This document shows, in pieces, positions 9,177-19,668 of a stretch of DNA of 64,000 nt. Under the pieces are notes generated by a model. That model had not been told where the DNA came from, made no database searches, and saw only the letters and a list, made by a program, of their open reading frames with translations. A program made the translations under genes and the position numbers. Source of the stretch: Azospirillum oryzae (lineage in GTDB: Bacteria > Pseudomonadota > Alphaproteobacteria > Azospirillales > Azospirillaceae); the NCBI RefSeq assembly GCF_008364795.1, contig NZ_VTTM01000001.1, positions 310,001 through 374,000 of the forward strand. The letters are read 5' to 3'. Numbering within the stretch: the first letter of the stretch is position 1; each line of letters starts with the position of its first letter.

Positions 9177-10514
9177 ATGACCGTTCAGATTCTGATGCCC
9201 GCCCTCTCGCCCACGATGACCGAGGGCAACCTCGCCAAGTGGCTGAAGAAGGAAGGCGACACGGTGAAGTCCGGCGACGTTCTCGCCGAGATCGAAACCG
9301 ACAAGGCCACCATGGAAGTCGAAGCGGTCGATGAAGGCCGCATCGGCAAGATCCTGATCCCGGCCGGCAGCCAGGGCGTCGCGGTGAACACCCCGATCGC
9401 CATCCTGCTGGAAGAGGGCGAGGACGAGAGCGCGCTGGCCTCGGCCGGCTCCGCTCCCGCCCCGGCCCCGGCGCCTGCTGCCGCCGCTCCGGCCGCTGCC
9501 CCGGCGCCGACGGCCGCTCCGGTGGCCGCTGCTCCGGCTCCGGCCGCCGCTCCAGCGGCTGCCGCTCCGGGTGAGCGCGTGTTCGCCAGCCCCCTGGCGC
9601 GCCGCATCGCCGAACAGGCCGGCGTCGACCTGAAGTCCGTCAAGGGCACCGGCCCGCACGGCCGCATCGTCAAGGCCGACGTGGAGGCCGCCAAGGCCGC
9701 CGGTCCGGCCAAGGCCGCCGCCCCGGCGGCTGCGCCGGCTCCGGCCGCTGCACCGGCTCCTGCCGCTGCTCCGGCACCGTCGCCGAAGGCCGAGGGCATC
9801 GACGCCAAGGCGCTCGCCGACAAGCTGGGCATGGCCTACACCGCCGTGCCGAACAGCGGCATGCGCAAGACCATCGCCAAGCGTCTGGGCGAGGTGAAGC
9901 GCACCGTCCCCGACTATTTCCTGACGGTGGATGTCGAGATCGACGCGCTGATGAAGGTCCGCGCCGAGCTGAACGGCCGGTCCGACGCCTACAAGCTGTC
10001 GGTGAACGACTTCATCATCCGCGCCGTGGCGCTGGCGCTGAAGAAGGTCCCGGCGATCAACGCGTCCTGGACCGACGAGGCGATGCTGCAGTACGGCCAC
10101 GCCGACGTTTCGGTTGCCGTCGCCACCCCGACCGGGCTGATCACCCCGATCATCAAGAAGGCGGAGACCAAGGGTCTGGCCGACATCTCCAACGAGATGA
10201 AGGCGCTGGCCAAGAAGGCGCGCGACAACGCGCTGAAGCCGGAAGAGTATCAGGGCGGCACCATCTCCATCTCCAACCTCGGCATGATGGGGATCAAGCA
10301 GTTCCAGGCGATCATCAACCCGCCGCAGGCCTGCATCCTGGCGGTCGGCGCCAGCGAGCAGCGCCCGGTGGTGAAGGACGGCGCGCTTGCCATCGCCACG
10401 GTGATGAGCCTGACCGGCACCTTCGATCACCGCGTGGCTGATGGCGCCGTCGGTGCGGAATTCCTTGCAGCGGTGAAGAAGCTGCTCGAGGATCCGCTCT
10501 CGATGCTGCTCTGA
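9177..10514 (+). CDS. pdhC: Dihydrolipoamide acetyltransferase, E2 of pyruvate dehydrogenase
   Basis: The 445 residues contain an N-terminal lipoyl domain (1-80, Lys43), an Ala/Pro-rich flexible linker, a peripheral subunit-binding domain (about 137-175, [21 protein letters not shown]), a second linker, and the catalytic core (about 215-445). The core ends with the active-site motif [15 protein letters not shown], in which His and Asp transfer the acetyl group to CoA. The E2 core forms the scaffold of the complex. The start is 16 bp after pdhB, preceded by GAGGAGG. The Ala/Pro linker makes reading-frame shadows on the other strand. Confidence 0.96.
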   Translation: MTVQILMPALSPTMTEGNLAKWLKKEGDTVKSGDVLAEIETDKATMEVEAVDEGRIGKILIPAGSQGVAVNTPIAILLEEGEDESALASAGSAPAPAPAPAAAAPAAAPAPTAAPVAAAPAPAAAPAAAAPGERVFASPLARRIAEQAGVDLKSVKGTGPHGRIVKADVEAAKAAGPAKAAAPAAAPAPAAAPAPAAAPAPSPKAEGIDAKALADKLGMAYTAVPNSGMRKTIAKRLGEVKRTVPDYFLTVDVEIDALMKVRAELNGRSDAYKLSVNDFIIRAVALALKKVPAINASWTDEAMLQYGHADVSVAVATPTGLITPIIKKAETKGLADISNEMKALAKKARDNALKPEEYQGGTISISNLGMMGIKQFQAIINPPQACILAVGASEQRPVVKDGALAIATVMSLTGTFDHRVADGAVGAEFLAAVKKLLEDPLSMLL

Positions 10515-10534
10515 TGGTTTGAGGATCCGGTTCC

Positions 10535-10837
10535 ATGTCGAAAAGACTTGCCCCGCTCCGCGCCGAAATCGACGCCATCGACGACGAACTCGTCGCGTTG
10601 CTGGGCAAGCGCCTGTCCGTCGTCCACCGCGTCGCAGCGGTGAAGATGGCGGAGAACCTGCCGGCCGTGCTGCCCGACCGCGTCGAAGCGGTGAAAAAAC
10701 GGGCGGCCGAGGCGGGGCTGGTGTACGGCCTGGATCCGGACTTCATGGCCACCCTGTACCAGACGATCATCGACGAGGCGTGCCGGGTCGAGGAAGGCAT
10801 ATTTGCCGCCGGCCGCGAGGATGCGCCTCGCTCCTGA
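10535..10837 (+). CDS. AroQ-fold chorismate-mutase-like protein inside the pdh operon
   Basis: This all-helical 100-residue protein matches the AroQ chorismate mutase fold (LRAEIDAIDDELVALLGKRL...). Aligned by eye to the E. coli mutase domain, the substrate-binding residues Arg9, Arg26, Lys37 and Gln76 are in place, but the position of catalytic Glu52 is Val50. The same substitution pattern (ERVAAM) occurs, from memory, in the isochorismate pyruvate lyase PchB. Chorismate mutase (prephenate formation) or a PchB-like lyase that releases pyruvate are both possible. It sits 20 bp after pdhC and its stop touches the lpdA region, so it is co-transcribed with the complex genes. Confidence 0.75.
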   Translation: MSKRLAPLRAEIDAIDDELVALLGKRLSVVHRVAAVKMAENLPAVLPDRVEAVKKRAAEAGLVYGLDPDFMATLYQTIIDEACRVEEGIFAAGREDAPRS

Positions 10838-10852
10838 ATGGGGAGAACACCC

Positions 10853-12250
<1,398 letters not shown>

Positions 12251-12292
12251 CTAAGATTTTCCGAGGTGACGTTTTCCCCTTTGGACGGAGCC

Positions 12293-12778
12293 ATGGACCG
12301 CAGCAGCGCCGCCTATGACGAGGATTTCTACGCCTGGACGCAAGCCCAGGCGCAGGAGCTTCGCCGTGCCGGCGCCGAGCGGAACAATGCCCCGGTCGAC
12401 TGGGAGAACGTCGCCGAGGAGATCGAGAGCATGGGCCGCGGCCAGAAGTCCGAGATCGACAGCCGCCTTGGCGTTCTGCTGGTCCATTTGCTGAAATGGA
12501 TGTTCTGTCCCGACCTGCGGGAGCGGTGCGAGCGCGGCTGGCGCCTGACTGTCCGGGAGCAGCGCAAGAAGCTGATCCGGGAGATCAAGGACAGCCCCAG
12601 CCTTCGGCCATACATTGCCGGCATCTTCGCCGACGTTTACTCGGATGCCCGCCTGCGGGCCGCCGTCGAGGCGGATGTGCCCGACGGCCATTTCCCGGTC
12701 CAGTCGCCTTTCACACTTGACCAGGCGCTCGATCCGGCCTATCCGGCCGAACTGTTTCCGCCGGAATGGCGGGTTTGA
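12293..12778 (+). CDS. DUF29-family protein
   Basis: This is a 161-residue soluble protein. YDEDFYAWTQAQAQELR at the start, then WENVAEEIESMGRGQKSEIDSRL and VLLVHLLKWMFCP, are the signature of DUF29, a helical family very common in cyanobacteria and alphaproteobacteria and usually of unknown function. The ATG at 12293 was chosen because similarity begins at DRSSAAYDEDFY; a GTG at 12266 would add nine residues. It lies between lpdA and lipA in the same direction, but nothing in the protein suggests a role in lipoate metabolism. Confidence 0.8.
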   Translation: MDRSSAAYDEDFYAWTQAQAQELRRAGAERNNAPVDWENVAEEIESMGRGQKSEIDSRLGVLLVHLLKWMFCPDLRERCERGWRLTVREQRKKLIREIKDSPSLRPYIAGIFADVYSDARLRAAVEADVPDGHFPVQSPFTLDQALDPAYPAELFPPEWRV

Positions 12779-12840
12779 CATCCTCATCGCACCTATTGTC
12801 GGGGCCGGGGCATCGCGTCGGCCATCGGGAGCTTTAGACC

Positions 12841-13797
12841 ATGACCCTCGTCGACCAGACCGAGAAGCTGCGCCACCCCGAAAAGGCCCATAAGCCCGAC
12901 AACCCCATCCAGCGCAAACCGGCCTGGATCCGGGTCAAGGCGCCGATGAGCCAGGAATACAATGAGACCCGCCAGCTGATGCGCGGTCTGAAGCTGAACA
13001 CCGTGTGCGAAGAGGCCGCCTGCCCGAACATCGGGGAGTGCTGGAAGCACAAGCACGCCACCTTCATGATCCTGGGCTCCATCTGCACGCGCGGCTGCGC
13101 CTTCTGCAATGTGGAGACCGGGCGTCCCGACCAGCTGGACCCGCATGAGCCGGACAATGTGGCCGAAGCGGTCGGCAAGCTGAAGTTGAGCCACGTCGTC
13201 ATCACGTCGGTCGACCGCGACGATCTGGCCGATGGCGGCGCCGAGCATTTCGCCCGCACCATCCGCGCCATCCGCGCCGCGTCGCCGACGACGACCATCG
13301 AGATCCTGACCCCCGACTTCCAGAAGAAGAAGGGTGCGGTCGAGGTGGTGGTGGAGGCCAAGCCCGACGTGTTCAACCACAATCTGGAAACTGCGCCGCG
13401 CCTTTATCCGACAATCCGCCCCGGTGCGCGCTATTTCGCCTCGCTGCAGCTGCTGGCGCGGGTGAAGGAGCTGGATCCGACGATCTTCACCAAGTCCGGC
13501 CTGATGGTCGGGCTGGGCGAGACGAAGGAGGAGATCGGGCAGGTTATGGACGATTTGCGTTCCGCCGATGTGGACTTTCTGACGATTGGGCAGTATCTCC
13601 AGCCCACGCCCAAGCATGCGGCGGTGGATCGTTTCGTGACTCCCGAGGAGTTCGACGGTTATTCCACTGTCGGCCGCGGCAAGGGCTTCCTGCTGGTGGC
13701 CTCGTCGCCGCTGACGCGCTCGTCCTACCATGCGGGCGCCGATTTCGAGAAGCTGCGCGAAGCCCGGCTGCGCAAGCTGGGGGTCGCGGCCGCCTGA
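12841..13797 (+). CDS. lipA: Lipoyl synthase
   Basis: This 318-residue radical SAM enzyme inserts two sulfurs into protein-bound octanoate. The radical SAM cluster motif is CTRGCAFC (CxxxCxxC), and the auxiliary cluster cysteines are in [12 protein letters not shown] upstream. [26 protein letters not shown] and the C-terminal [14 protein letters not shown] are diagnostic. The gene lies after the pyruvate dehydrogenase genes, whose PdhB and PdhC each carry a lipoyl domain that needs this modification. No lipB is visible. Confidence 0.97.
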   Translation: MTLVDQTEKLRHPEKAHKPDNPIQRKPAWIRVKAPMSQEYNETRQLMRGLKLNTVCEEAACPNIGECWKHKHATFMILGSICTRGCAFCNVETGRPDQLDPHEPDNVAEAVGKLKLSHVVITSVDRDDLADGGAEHFARTIRAIRAASPTTTIEILTPDFQKKKGAVEVVVEAKPDVFNHNLETAPRLYPTIRPGARYFASLQLLARVKELDPTIFTKSGLMVGLGETKEEIGQVMDDLRSADVDFLTIGQYLQPTPKHAAVDRFVTPEEFDGYSTVGRGKGFLLVASSPLTRSSYHAGADFEKLREARLRKLGVAAA

Positions 13798-13832
13798 TCC
13801 AGGCGGTTCAATAGAAGGACACGGGTACGGGC

Positions 13833-14288
13833 ATGCCGACGCACGCGGAAAAGAAGGTTCTTCCCTACACGCCCCAGCAGATGTACGACCTGGTCGCCGA
13901 TGTGGAGAAGTATCCGGAGTTTCTGCCCTGGTGCCTCGCGGCCCGAATCCGCAAGCGCGAAGGCAATGTCATGTTCGCGGACCTGATCATCGGGTTCAAG
14001 ATGGTCCGCGAACGCTTCACCTCACGGGTGGAGTTGAGTGCGCCAGCCTGCCGGATCGACGTGCAGTACACCGACGGGCCGTTCCAATACCTGAACAACC
14101 ACTGGATCTTCAACGATCATCCCGGCGGCTGCTGCGTCGACTTCTTCGTCGATTTCGAGTTCCGCTCGAAGATGCTGCAGAAGATCATGGGTTTGCTGTT
14201 CAACGAGGCGGTGCGCCGCATGGTGCAGGCCTTCGAAACGCGGGCGGCCCAGCTTTATGGGCCGGGCCGGGTGACGCAGCCGGCCTGA
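13833..14288 (+). CDS. COQ10/RatA-like START-domain protein (ubiquinone-binding)
   Basis: This is a 151-residue polyketide-cyclase/START-type protein. Landmarks are YTPQQMYDLVADVEKYPEFLPWC at the N-terminus, the central GFKMVRERFTSRVEL, and LMFNEAVRRMVQAFETRA-type C-terminal helix. Family members bind ubiquinone and are needed for respiration (COQ10); E. coli RatA is also described as a ribosome-associated toxin, a role that is less likely to be general. The gene is 35 bp after lipA in the same direction; lipA followed by this gene is a recurring alphaproteobacterial order. Confidence 0.88.
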   Translation: MPTHAEKKVLPYTPQQMYDLVADVEKYPEFLPWCLAARIRKREGNVMFADLIIGFKMVRERFTSRVELSAPACRIDVQYTDGPFQYLNNHWIFNDHPGGCCVDFFVDFEFRSKMLQKIMGLLFNEAVRRMVQAFETRAAQLYGPGRVTQPA

Positions 14289-14321
14289 CGCCGGCTTGTA
14301 CGCGGTTGCGTGGGTGGTCGG

Positions 14322-14510
14322 TCAGGTCTTGTCCGACCACAGCTCCCCGCCGCTGGCCCAATCGCTTTTCTTCACGTCCTGGAAGATGATGTCCACCGCC
14401 GACGGCGAGCAGCCGAGGACCTTCACGGTCGCTTCGGTCAGCGCCTTGGCGTATTCGCGTTTCTGCTCGACGGTGCGGCCTTCGAACAGCTGGATGTTGA
14501 TGGTCGGCAT
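14322..14510 (-). CDS. 4-Oxalocrotonate tautomerase-family protein
   Basis: This is a 62-residue protein with the catalytic N-terminal proline exposed after Met removal (MPTINIQLFEGRTVEQKREY) and VDIIFQDVKKSDWASGG in the second half. These are the marks of the small tautomerase superfamily, which typically forms hexamers. The natural substrate is unknown in this context: no aromatic-degradation genes lie nearby. The stop is 33 bp from the end of the convergent COQ10-like gene. Confidence 0.88.
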   Translation of the reverse strand: MPTINIQLFEGRTVEQKREYAKALTEATVKVLGCSPSAVDIIFQDVKKSDWASGGELWSDKT

Positions 14511-14552
14511 CGGGTGATTTTCCTTGCTAGTGAAGAGTTTGCCGGCGTTTCT

Positions 14553-15056
14553 TCAGCGCAGGCTTCCGGTCGGGCGGGCCAGCCGCAGCCGTTCCAGCGC
14601 CGCCTGGACCGTCGCCATCCGCACGGCGTCGCGGTCGCCGGGGAAGGTATATTCCTTGGCCTTGGCCGCCCCGCCGCGCACGGCGGTGGCGACATAGACG
14701 CGGCCCACCGGCTTGGTCTCGGTCGCGCCGCCGGGACCGGCGATGCCGGTCACCGCCACCGTCACATCGGCCCGCGACTTCGCCAGCGCACCGACGGCCA
14801 TGGCGACCGCCACCTCCGGGCTGACCGCGCCATGGGCGTGCAGCAGGCTGGCGGGAACGCCGAGCAGTTCGGTCTTGGCGATGTTGGTGTAGGTGACGAA
14901 GCCGCGGTCGACCACCTTGGACGAGCCGGCGATGTCGGTCAGCGCGCCGGCGATCAGACCGCCGGTGCAGGACTCGGCGGTCGCCAGCATGAAGCCGGCG
15001 AGGCCGTATTCGGCCAGCACCTGGGCGGAAAGCTCGCGGATGGGCTCGGGAAACAT
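14553..15056 (-). CDS. CinA C-terminal-domain protein, nicotinamide-nucleotide amidase
   Basis: This is a 167-residue stand-alone CinA C-terminal domain. The landmarks LATAESCTGGLIAGALTDIAGSS (active-site Ser/Thr region), GFVTYTNIAKTELLGV, and VTGIAGPGGATETKPVGRVYVA match the PncC-type enzyme that deamidates NMN to nicotinate mononucleotide in pyridine-nucleotide salvage. The N-terminal CinA domain is absent, as in many proteobacterial PncC proteins. It lies 36 bp downstream of ispDF on the same strand and is probably co-transcribed with it. Confidence 0.9.
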   Translation of the reverse strand: MFPEPIRELSAQVLAEYGLAGFMLATAESCTGGLIAGALTDIAGSSKVVDRGFVTYTNIAKTELLGVPASLLHAHGAVSPEVAVAMAVGALAKSRADVTVAVTGIAGPGGATETKPVGRVYVATAVRGGAAKAKEYTFPGDRDAVRMATVQAALERLRLARPTGSLR

Positions 15057-15092
15057 GACGGCCTCTCCCGGTTCGGACTGTTGGATTGGATG

Positions 15093-16280
15093 TTAACCGG
15101 GGAGCCGGATGGTCGCCACCGCTTGCGCGGCGATGCCCTCGCGCCGGCCGGTGAAGCCCAGCTGCTCGGTGGTCGTCGCCTTGACGCTGACCCGCCCGAC
15201 CTCAATGCCCAGGATTTGGGCAATACGCTCGGCCATCGCGGCGCGGTGGGGGCCGACCTTCGGCCGTTCGCAGATGATCGTCACGTCGGCATGGGCGATG
15301 ACGCCGCCGCGCTCCGCCACCAGATCGGCGGCATGGCGCAGGAACTTGGCGCTGTCGGCGCCGCGCCAGCGCGGGTCGGTCGGCGGGAAGTGGCTGCCGA
15401 TGTCGCCGGCGGCCAGCGCGCCGAGGATGGCGTCGGTCAGGGCATGCAGGCCGACATCGGCGTCGGAATGGCCTTCCAGCCCGTGGTCGTGCGGCACGCG
15501 CAGGCCGCAAAGCGTGACGAAATCGCCATCGGTGAAGCGGTGGACATCGAAGCCGCTGCCGGTCCGCACATCCCACAGGCTGCTCATGATCGCGCGGGTG
15601 GCGCGGGTCAGGTCGTCGGGGGTGGTCACCTTGAAATTGTCCTCCTTGGACGGCACCAGGGCAACGGCAAGCCCGGCCCGCTCCGCCACCGCGGCATCGT
15701 CGGTCAGCGACAGGCCGGCGGCGGCGCGGTGCGCCTCCACAATGGCGGGGAAGCGGAAGCCCTGCGGGGTCTGCGCCCGCCACAGTCCTTCGCGGTCCAC
15801 CGTGCCGGCGATGGCGCCGGCCCCTCCATTCCCGCTGCCGCGCTTGAGGGTATCGGCGACTGGCACAGCGGCGATGGCGCCCGGCGTGGTCTCCAGCGCG
15901 TCGATCACCGCGCCTATGGTGGCCGCGTCGATCAGCGGACGGGCGGCGTCGTGGATCAGTACGAGGTCAGGGGCGCCGTCGGCGGCGGCGAGAGCCTCCA
16001 GCCCGTTGCGCACCGAATCCTGACGGCTGGCGCCGCCGGCCACCGGATCGGGCAGGCCGAGGCCGGCAACGGCGGCGTCATAGGCCTCGCGCCAGGTCGG
16101 GTCGATGACCACGCGCACGCCGGTGACCTGGGGATGGCTCAGAAAAGCCTCCACCGTCCGGCGCAACACCGGCTTGCCGGCGAGTTCGAGATACTGCTTC
16201 GGCCGTTCGGCGCCGAACCGCTGGCCGGATCCGCCGGCGACGATCAGGGCGATGCAGGTGGGCGCGATGCAGGTGGGCAT
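15093..16280 (-). CDS. ispDF: Bifunctional IspD-IspF enzyme of the MEP isoprenoid pathway
   Basis: This is a 395-residue fusion. The N-terminal half (about 1-230) is IspD, with [21 protein letters not shown] (CTP binding) and [11 protein letters not shown]; it makes CDP-methylerythritol. The C-terminal half (about 237-395) is IspF, with [34 protein letters not shown] and the C-terminal [19 protein letters not shown]; it makes the cyclic diphosphate. The fusion is common in alphaproteobacteria. The ATG at 16280 starts a peptide containing a tandem PTCIA duplication from a 15-bp DNA repeat. The Shine-Dalgarno sequence is weak, so the exact start is uncertain. Confidence 0.95.
   Translation of the reverse strand: MPTCIAPTCIALIVAGGSGQRFGAERPKQYLELAGKPVLRRTVEAFLSHPQVTGVRVVIDPTWREAYDAAVAGLGLPDPVAGGASRQDSVRNGLEALAAADGAPDLVLIHDAARPLIDAATIGAVIDALETTPGAIAAVPVADTLKRGSGNGGAGAIAGTVDREGLWRAQTPQGFRFPAIVEAHRAAAGLSLTDDAAVAERAGLAVALVPSKEDNFKVTTPDDLTRATRAIMSSLWDVRTGSGFDVHRFTDGDFVTLCGLRVPHDHGLEGHSDADVGLHALTDAILGALAAGDIGSHFPPTDPRWRGADSAKFLRHAADLVAERGGVIAHADVTIICERPKVGPHRAAMAERIAQILGIEVGRVSVKATTTEQLGFTGRREGIAAQAVATIRLPG
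16251..16280. repeat. 15-bp tandem duplication at the ispDF start
   Basis: The unit GATGCAGGTGGGCGC (16251-16265) recurs as GATGCAGGTGGGCAT (16266-16280). It is in frame and makes [10 protein letters not shown] at the N-terminus of IspD, immediately before the nucleotide-binding strand. Confidence 0.8.
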
Positions 16281-16468
16281 GAGGCAAACCGTAAGATATG
16301 ATAGCCACTTGACGGAAACGTCGCGGAGCCTAGCCTGTCGCCGTGGTTCCGCCAAGTGCCGAGCCTTGCCACCTGCTACGCTCCGGATGATGTCCGGGGG
16401 CGGGCGGCATGATATGGCGGCACGTCATGGCAGCATGACGGCGGAAGGACGGGAGTGCATTCGGGTCC

Positions 16469-17299
16469 ATGTCGCAGAACATTTTCTTGAGCCTGACGGC
16501 GCTGGTGGCCCTGTTGCCTGCCGCCTTCTATCCTTACCGGCGCATTGCCGGGCAGGGGGTGGAGGGGCGCGGCTGGTCCTTCTGGGGTGCGTTGCTGCTC
16601 GCCGCCGCCGGGCCGGGCATGTGGGCGATCCTGCAGGTCGCCGGCCAATGGCAGACCGGTTTCTCCACCGCGCTGTGGGTCACGACCGCCGCCTGCATGG
16701 CTCTGTTCATCGGGCTCAGCCTGCTCCATGACACGGCTTGGAGGCTGGCGCCGCTGCTGCTGCCCTATCTTCTGGCGGTCTGCCTGCTGGCGACGCTGAC
16801 GGAGGATGCGCCGGCGCCGGTCCTGCGCGGCAATGCGCCGGGCGTGTGGATCGACCTGCACATCGCGGTGTCGGTCTTCACCTATGCCCTGCTGACCCTG
16901 AGTGCCGTGGCATCCTTCGCCGCGGTGATCCAGACGCGGGCGTTGAAGAGCAAGCGGCCGACCCCGCTCAGCCGCTTCCTGCCGCCGGTGGCGGAGAGCG
17001 AGCGGCTGCAGTTGCGACTGCTGATCGCGTCGGAGGTGATCCTCGGCGCCGGTCTCGCCACCGGCATGGCGGTGCTCTATTTCGAACAGGGGCTGCTGTT
17101 CCGCACCGATCACAAGACCCTGCTGTCGCTGGCGACCTTCATCGTCATCGGCGTCCTGCTGCTGGCCGAATACCGGACCGGCGTGCGCGGGCGGACGGCG
17201 GCGCGGACCATGCTGATCGTCTATCTGCTGGCGACGCTTGCCTATCCCGGCGTCAAGTTCGTGTCGAACGTGCTGATCGGCCAATGGGCTTGGAGTTGA
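16469..17299 (+). CDS. CcsA/YpjD-family inner-membrane protein (cytochrome c assembly type)
   Basis: This is a 276-residue integral membrane protein with about eight hydrophobic segments. GVWIDLHIAVSVFTYALLTLSAVASFAAVIQTRALKSK, with conserved His135-type residue and the following basic loop, and FRTDHKTLLSLATF later, resemble the CcsA/YpjD (HemX-like) family. That family includes haem-handling proteins, but YpjD itself is poorly defined. The canonical WWD haem-handling motif is not evident, so a role in cytochrome c maturation is only a family-level suggestion. The gene is transcribed away from ispDF. Confidence 0.75.
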   Translation: MSQNIFLSLTALVALLPAAFYPYRRIAGQGVEGRGWSFWGALLLAAAGPGMWAILQVAGQWQTGFSTALWVTTAACMALFIGLSLLHDTAWRLAPLLLPYLLAVCLLATLTEDAPAPVLRGNAPGVWIDLHIAVSVFTYALLTLSAVASFAAVIQTRALKSKRPTPLSRFLPPVAESERLQLRLLIASEVILGAGLATGMAVLYFEQGLLFRTDHKTLLSLATFIVIGVLLLAEYRTGVRGRTAARTMLIVYLLATLAYPGVKFVSNVLIGQWAWS

Positions 17300-17467
17300 G
17301 GGCGCATCCACCGCAAGCCGGTGGCGGAACATGGGTTTTGCCCCAAGCGTAAGCTTGGCCATTGGGCTTGCGATCGGGCTTCGCGCTTGCACACATCCGC
17401 AGCAGCGTGATAACTTGCACAAATTGGCGGCACTTTGTTGATTTGCCCATCAATCGGGCAGGTGAGA

Positions 17468-18454
17468 ATGACCATACAAATCGGACCCATCACGCTCGCC
17501 GGACCGGTGATCCTGGCGCCCATGTCGGGTGTCTCCGACCTGCCGTTCCGCCGTCTGGTGAAGCGCGCGGGCTGCGGCCTTGTCGTGTCGGAGATGATCG
17601 CCAGCCAGGCGATGATCCGCGAGAATCGCCAGACCCTGCGGATGGTGGAGACCGAACCGGAAGAATTTCCGATGGCGGTCCAGCTCGCCGGCTGCGAGCC
17701 CGAGGTGATGGCGGAAGCGGCGAAGCTGAACCAGGACCGCGGCGCCGCAGTCGTCGACATCAATTTCGGCTGTCCGGTGAAGAAGGTGGTCAACGGCCAC
17801 GCCGGCTCCTCCCTGATGCGGGACGAGGCGTTGGCCGGGCGGATCCTGGAGGCGGTGGTGAAGGCCGTCAGCATTCCGGTTACGCTGAAGATGCGGCTGG
17901 GTTGGGACGAGACCAACCGGAACGCTCCCAACCTCGCCCGCATCGCCGAGCAGTGCGGGATCAGGATGGTGACGGTCCATGGCCGCACCCGCATGCAGTT
18001 CTACACCGGCACTGCCGACTGGACCTATGTCCGCCATGTGAAGGAGGCGGTGTCGATCCCGGTGGTGGTCAACGGCGACATCGCCAGTTTCGAGGCGGTG
18101 GACAGCGCGCTTGCCGAATCCGGAGCCGACGGCGTGATGATCGGGCGCGGCAGCTATGGCCGGCCCTGGTTCCCGTCGCAGGTCATGCATTACCTGCGCA
18201 CCGGCGAGAGGCTGCCCGATCCGCCGCTGCACGAGCAGATGACCACGCTGCTGGAGCATTTCGACAGCATGCTGAGCCATTACGGCACGGACGGCGGTAT
18301 CAAGGTCGCCCGCAAGCATGTGTCCTGGTATTCGACCGGCCTGCGCGACTCCAACGAGTTCCGCCAGGAGGTCAACCGCTTGGCCGACCCCGACGCGGTG
18401 CGTGACCGCATCCGTGCCTTCTACGAACCGGCAATCGAAAGGATGGCCGCCTGA
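17468..18454 (+). CDS. dusB: tRNA-dihydrouridine synthase DusB (NifR3)
   Basis: This is a 328-residue FMN-dependent TIM-barrel enzyme that reduces uridines in the D-loop of tRNA. Landmarks are [15 protein letters not shown], the catalytic Cys in [48 protein letters not shown] and [13 protein letters not shown]. The ATG at 17468 follows AGGTGAG. As in Azospirillum and Rhodobacter (where it was named nifR3), it is the first gene of the ntrBC operon; its stop overlaps the ntrB start by one base (TGATG). Confidence 0.96.
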   Translation: MTIQIGPITLAGPVILAPMSGVSDLPFRRLVKRAGCGLVVSEMIASQAMIRENRQTLRMVETEPEEFPMAVQLAGCEPEVMAEAAKLNQDRGAAVVDINFGCPVKKVVNGHAGSSLMRDEALAGRILEAVVKAVSIPVTLKMRLGWDETNRNAPNLARIAEQCGIRMVTVHGRTRMQFYTGTADWTYVRHVKEAVSIPVVVNGDIASFEAVDSALAESGADGVMIGRGSYGRPWFPSQVMHYLRTGERLPDPPLHEQMTTLLEHFDSMLSHYGTDGGIKVARKHVSWYSTGLRDSNEFRQEVNRLADPDAVRDRIRAFYEPAIERMAA

Positions 18455-19668
18455 TGGATCCCGTACCGATGACCGCCCCGGGCCAGCGTGGCCGCAACCG
18501 GTCGGGTGCCTCGCGGGCGCCCCGGCTGGATTCCCTGGTGGTGCTGAACAGCCTGCCCGATCCGGTGCTGGTGGTGGACGGCAATGGCGACATCCGCTTC
18601 GTCAATCTGGAGGGGCAGGAATTCTTCGACCTGTCCGCCAACGCCATGGAAGGCATGCCGCTGCCCGACCTGCTGCCGCCGGACAGTCCGGTGATGGGCC
18701 TGATCGAGCAGGTGCGCCGCGGCAGCCGCCGGGTGTCGCAGGACGGGGTCATCATCGACACGCCGCGCATCGGTCCGCACCATGTCACGGTGCAGGTGGC
18801 GACCATGGGCGACCCGCCCGACCATGTGGTGCTGACCATCCATGAGCGGTCGCTGGCCCGCAAGATCGACCATTCGCTGACCCACCGCCATGCCGCACGC
18901 TCCGTTACCGCCATGGCGGCGATGCTGGCGCATGAGGTGAAGAACCCGCTGTCGGGGATCCGTGGCGCCGCCCAGTTGCTGGAGGAGAACGCCAGCGACC
19001 AGGACCGGGTGCTGACCCGCCTGATCTGCGACGAGGCCGACCGCATCGTCGCATTGGTCAACCGGATGGAGGTGTTCTCCGATGAACGGCCGCTGGAACG
19101 CGCCGCGGTGAACATCCACACGGTCCTGGAGCATGTGCGCAAGGTAGCCCAGAGCGGGTTTGCCCGAAAAATACGCTTTGTCGAGCGTTACGACCCCTCG
19201 CTGCCTCCTGTTTACGGCAATCGCGACCAACTTGTGCAGGTTTTCCTGAATCTGGTGAAAAATGCGGCAGAAGCTGCACCGGAATCAGGCGGCGAAATCA
19301 CCCTGATCACCTCCTATCAGCATGGCGTGCGCATGGCGCTGCCGGGCGGCGATGCGCGCCGGCATCTGCCCTTGCTGGTGACGGTGCAGGATAATGGCGA
19401 TGGCATTCCGGAAGACCTGCAGTCCAACCTGTTCGATCCCTTCGTGACCAGCAAAGTGAACGGCACTGGCCTTGGTCTTGCATTGGTGGCGAAACTCATA
19501 GGCGATCATGGCGGAACCATCGAGTTCGACAGCCAGCCTCGCCGGACCGTCTTCAAGGTGTCGCTGCCGATGTACGATGATTCGAAATACGATGACTCGA
19601 AACCTTCCGGGGAGTCGAAGATTTCAGACGCTGGCTTGCAGTCCAAGGGCGGCCGGGGGAGTCGTTGA
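18454..19668 (+). CDS. ntrB: Nitrogen regulation sensor histidine kinase NtrB
   Basis: This is a 404-residue soluble kinase. An N-terminal PAS-like region (about 25-130) is followed by the H-box [18 protein letters not shown] with phospho-accepting His160, then the ATPase domain with N box [16 protein letters not shown]1 VQDNGDGIP and G2 [18 protein letters not shown]. It phosphorylates NtrC under nitrogen limitation and is switched to phosphatase by PII. The C-terminal 35 residues are hydrophilic, with a [10 protein letters not shown] repeat. It overlaps dusB by one base and ntrC by one base. Confidence 0.96.
   Translation: MDPVPMTAPGQRGRNRSGASRAPRLDSLVVLNSLPDPVLVVDGNGDIRFVNLEGQEFFDLSANAMEGMPLPDLLPPDSPVMGLIEQVRRGSRRVSQDGVIIDTPRIGPHHVTVQVATMGDPPDHVVLTIHERSLARKIDHSLTHRHAARSVTAMAAMLAHEVKNPLSGIRGAAQLLEENASDQDRVLTRLICDEADRIVALVNRMEVFSDERPLERAAVNIHTVLEHVRKVAQSGFARKIRFVERYDPSLPPVYGNRDQLVQVFLNLVKNAAEAAPESGGEITLITSYQHGVRMALPGGDARRHLPLLVTVQDNGDGIPEDLQSNLFDPFVTSKVNGTGLGLALVAKLIGDHGGTIEFDSQPRRTVFKVSLPMYDDSKYDDSKPSGESKISDAGLQSKGGRGSR

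Noticed and set aside
9440-9580. Short GCTCC/GGCCG repeats in pdhC and pdhB linkers as possible CRISPR-like or mobile repeats
   Set aside because: They encode the usual Ala/Pro flexible linkers of lipoyl-domain proteins; there are no conserved spacers.
14310-16301. A 663-codon plus-strand open frame opposite cinA and ispDF
   Set aside because: The minus strand encodes CinA and IspDF with all catalytic motifs; the plus frame is a compositional shadow.
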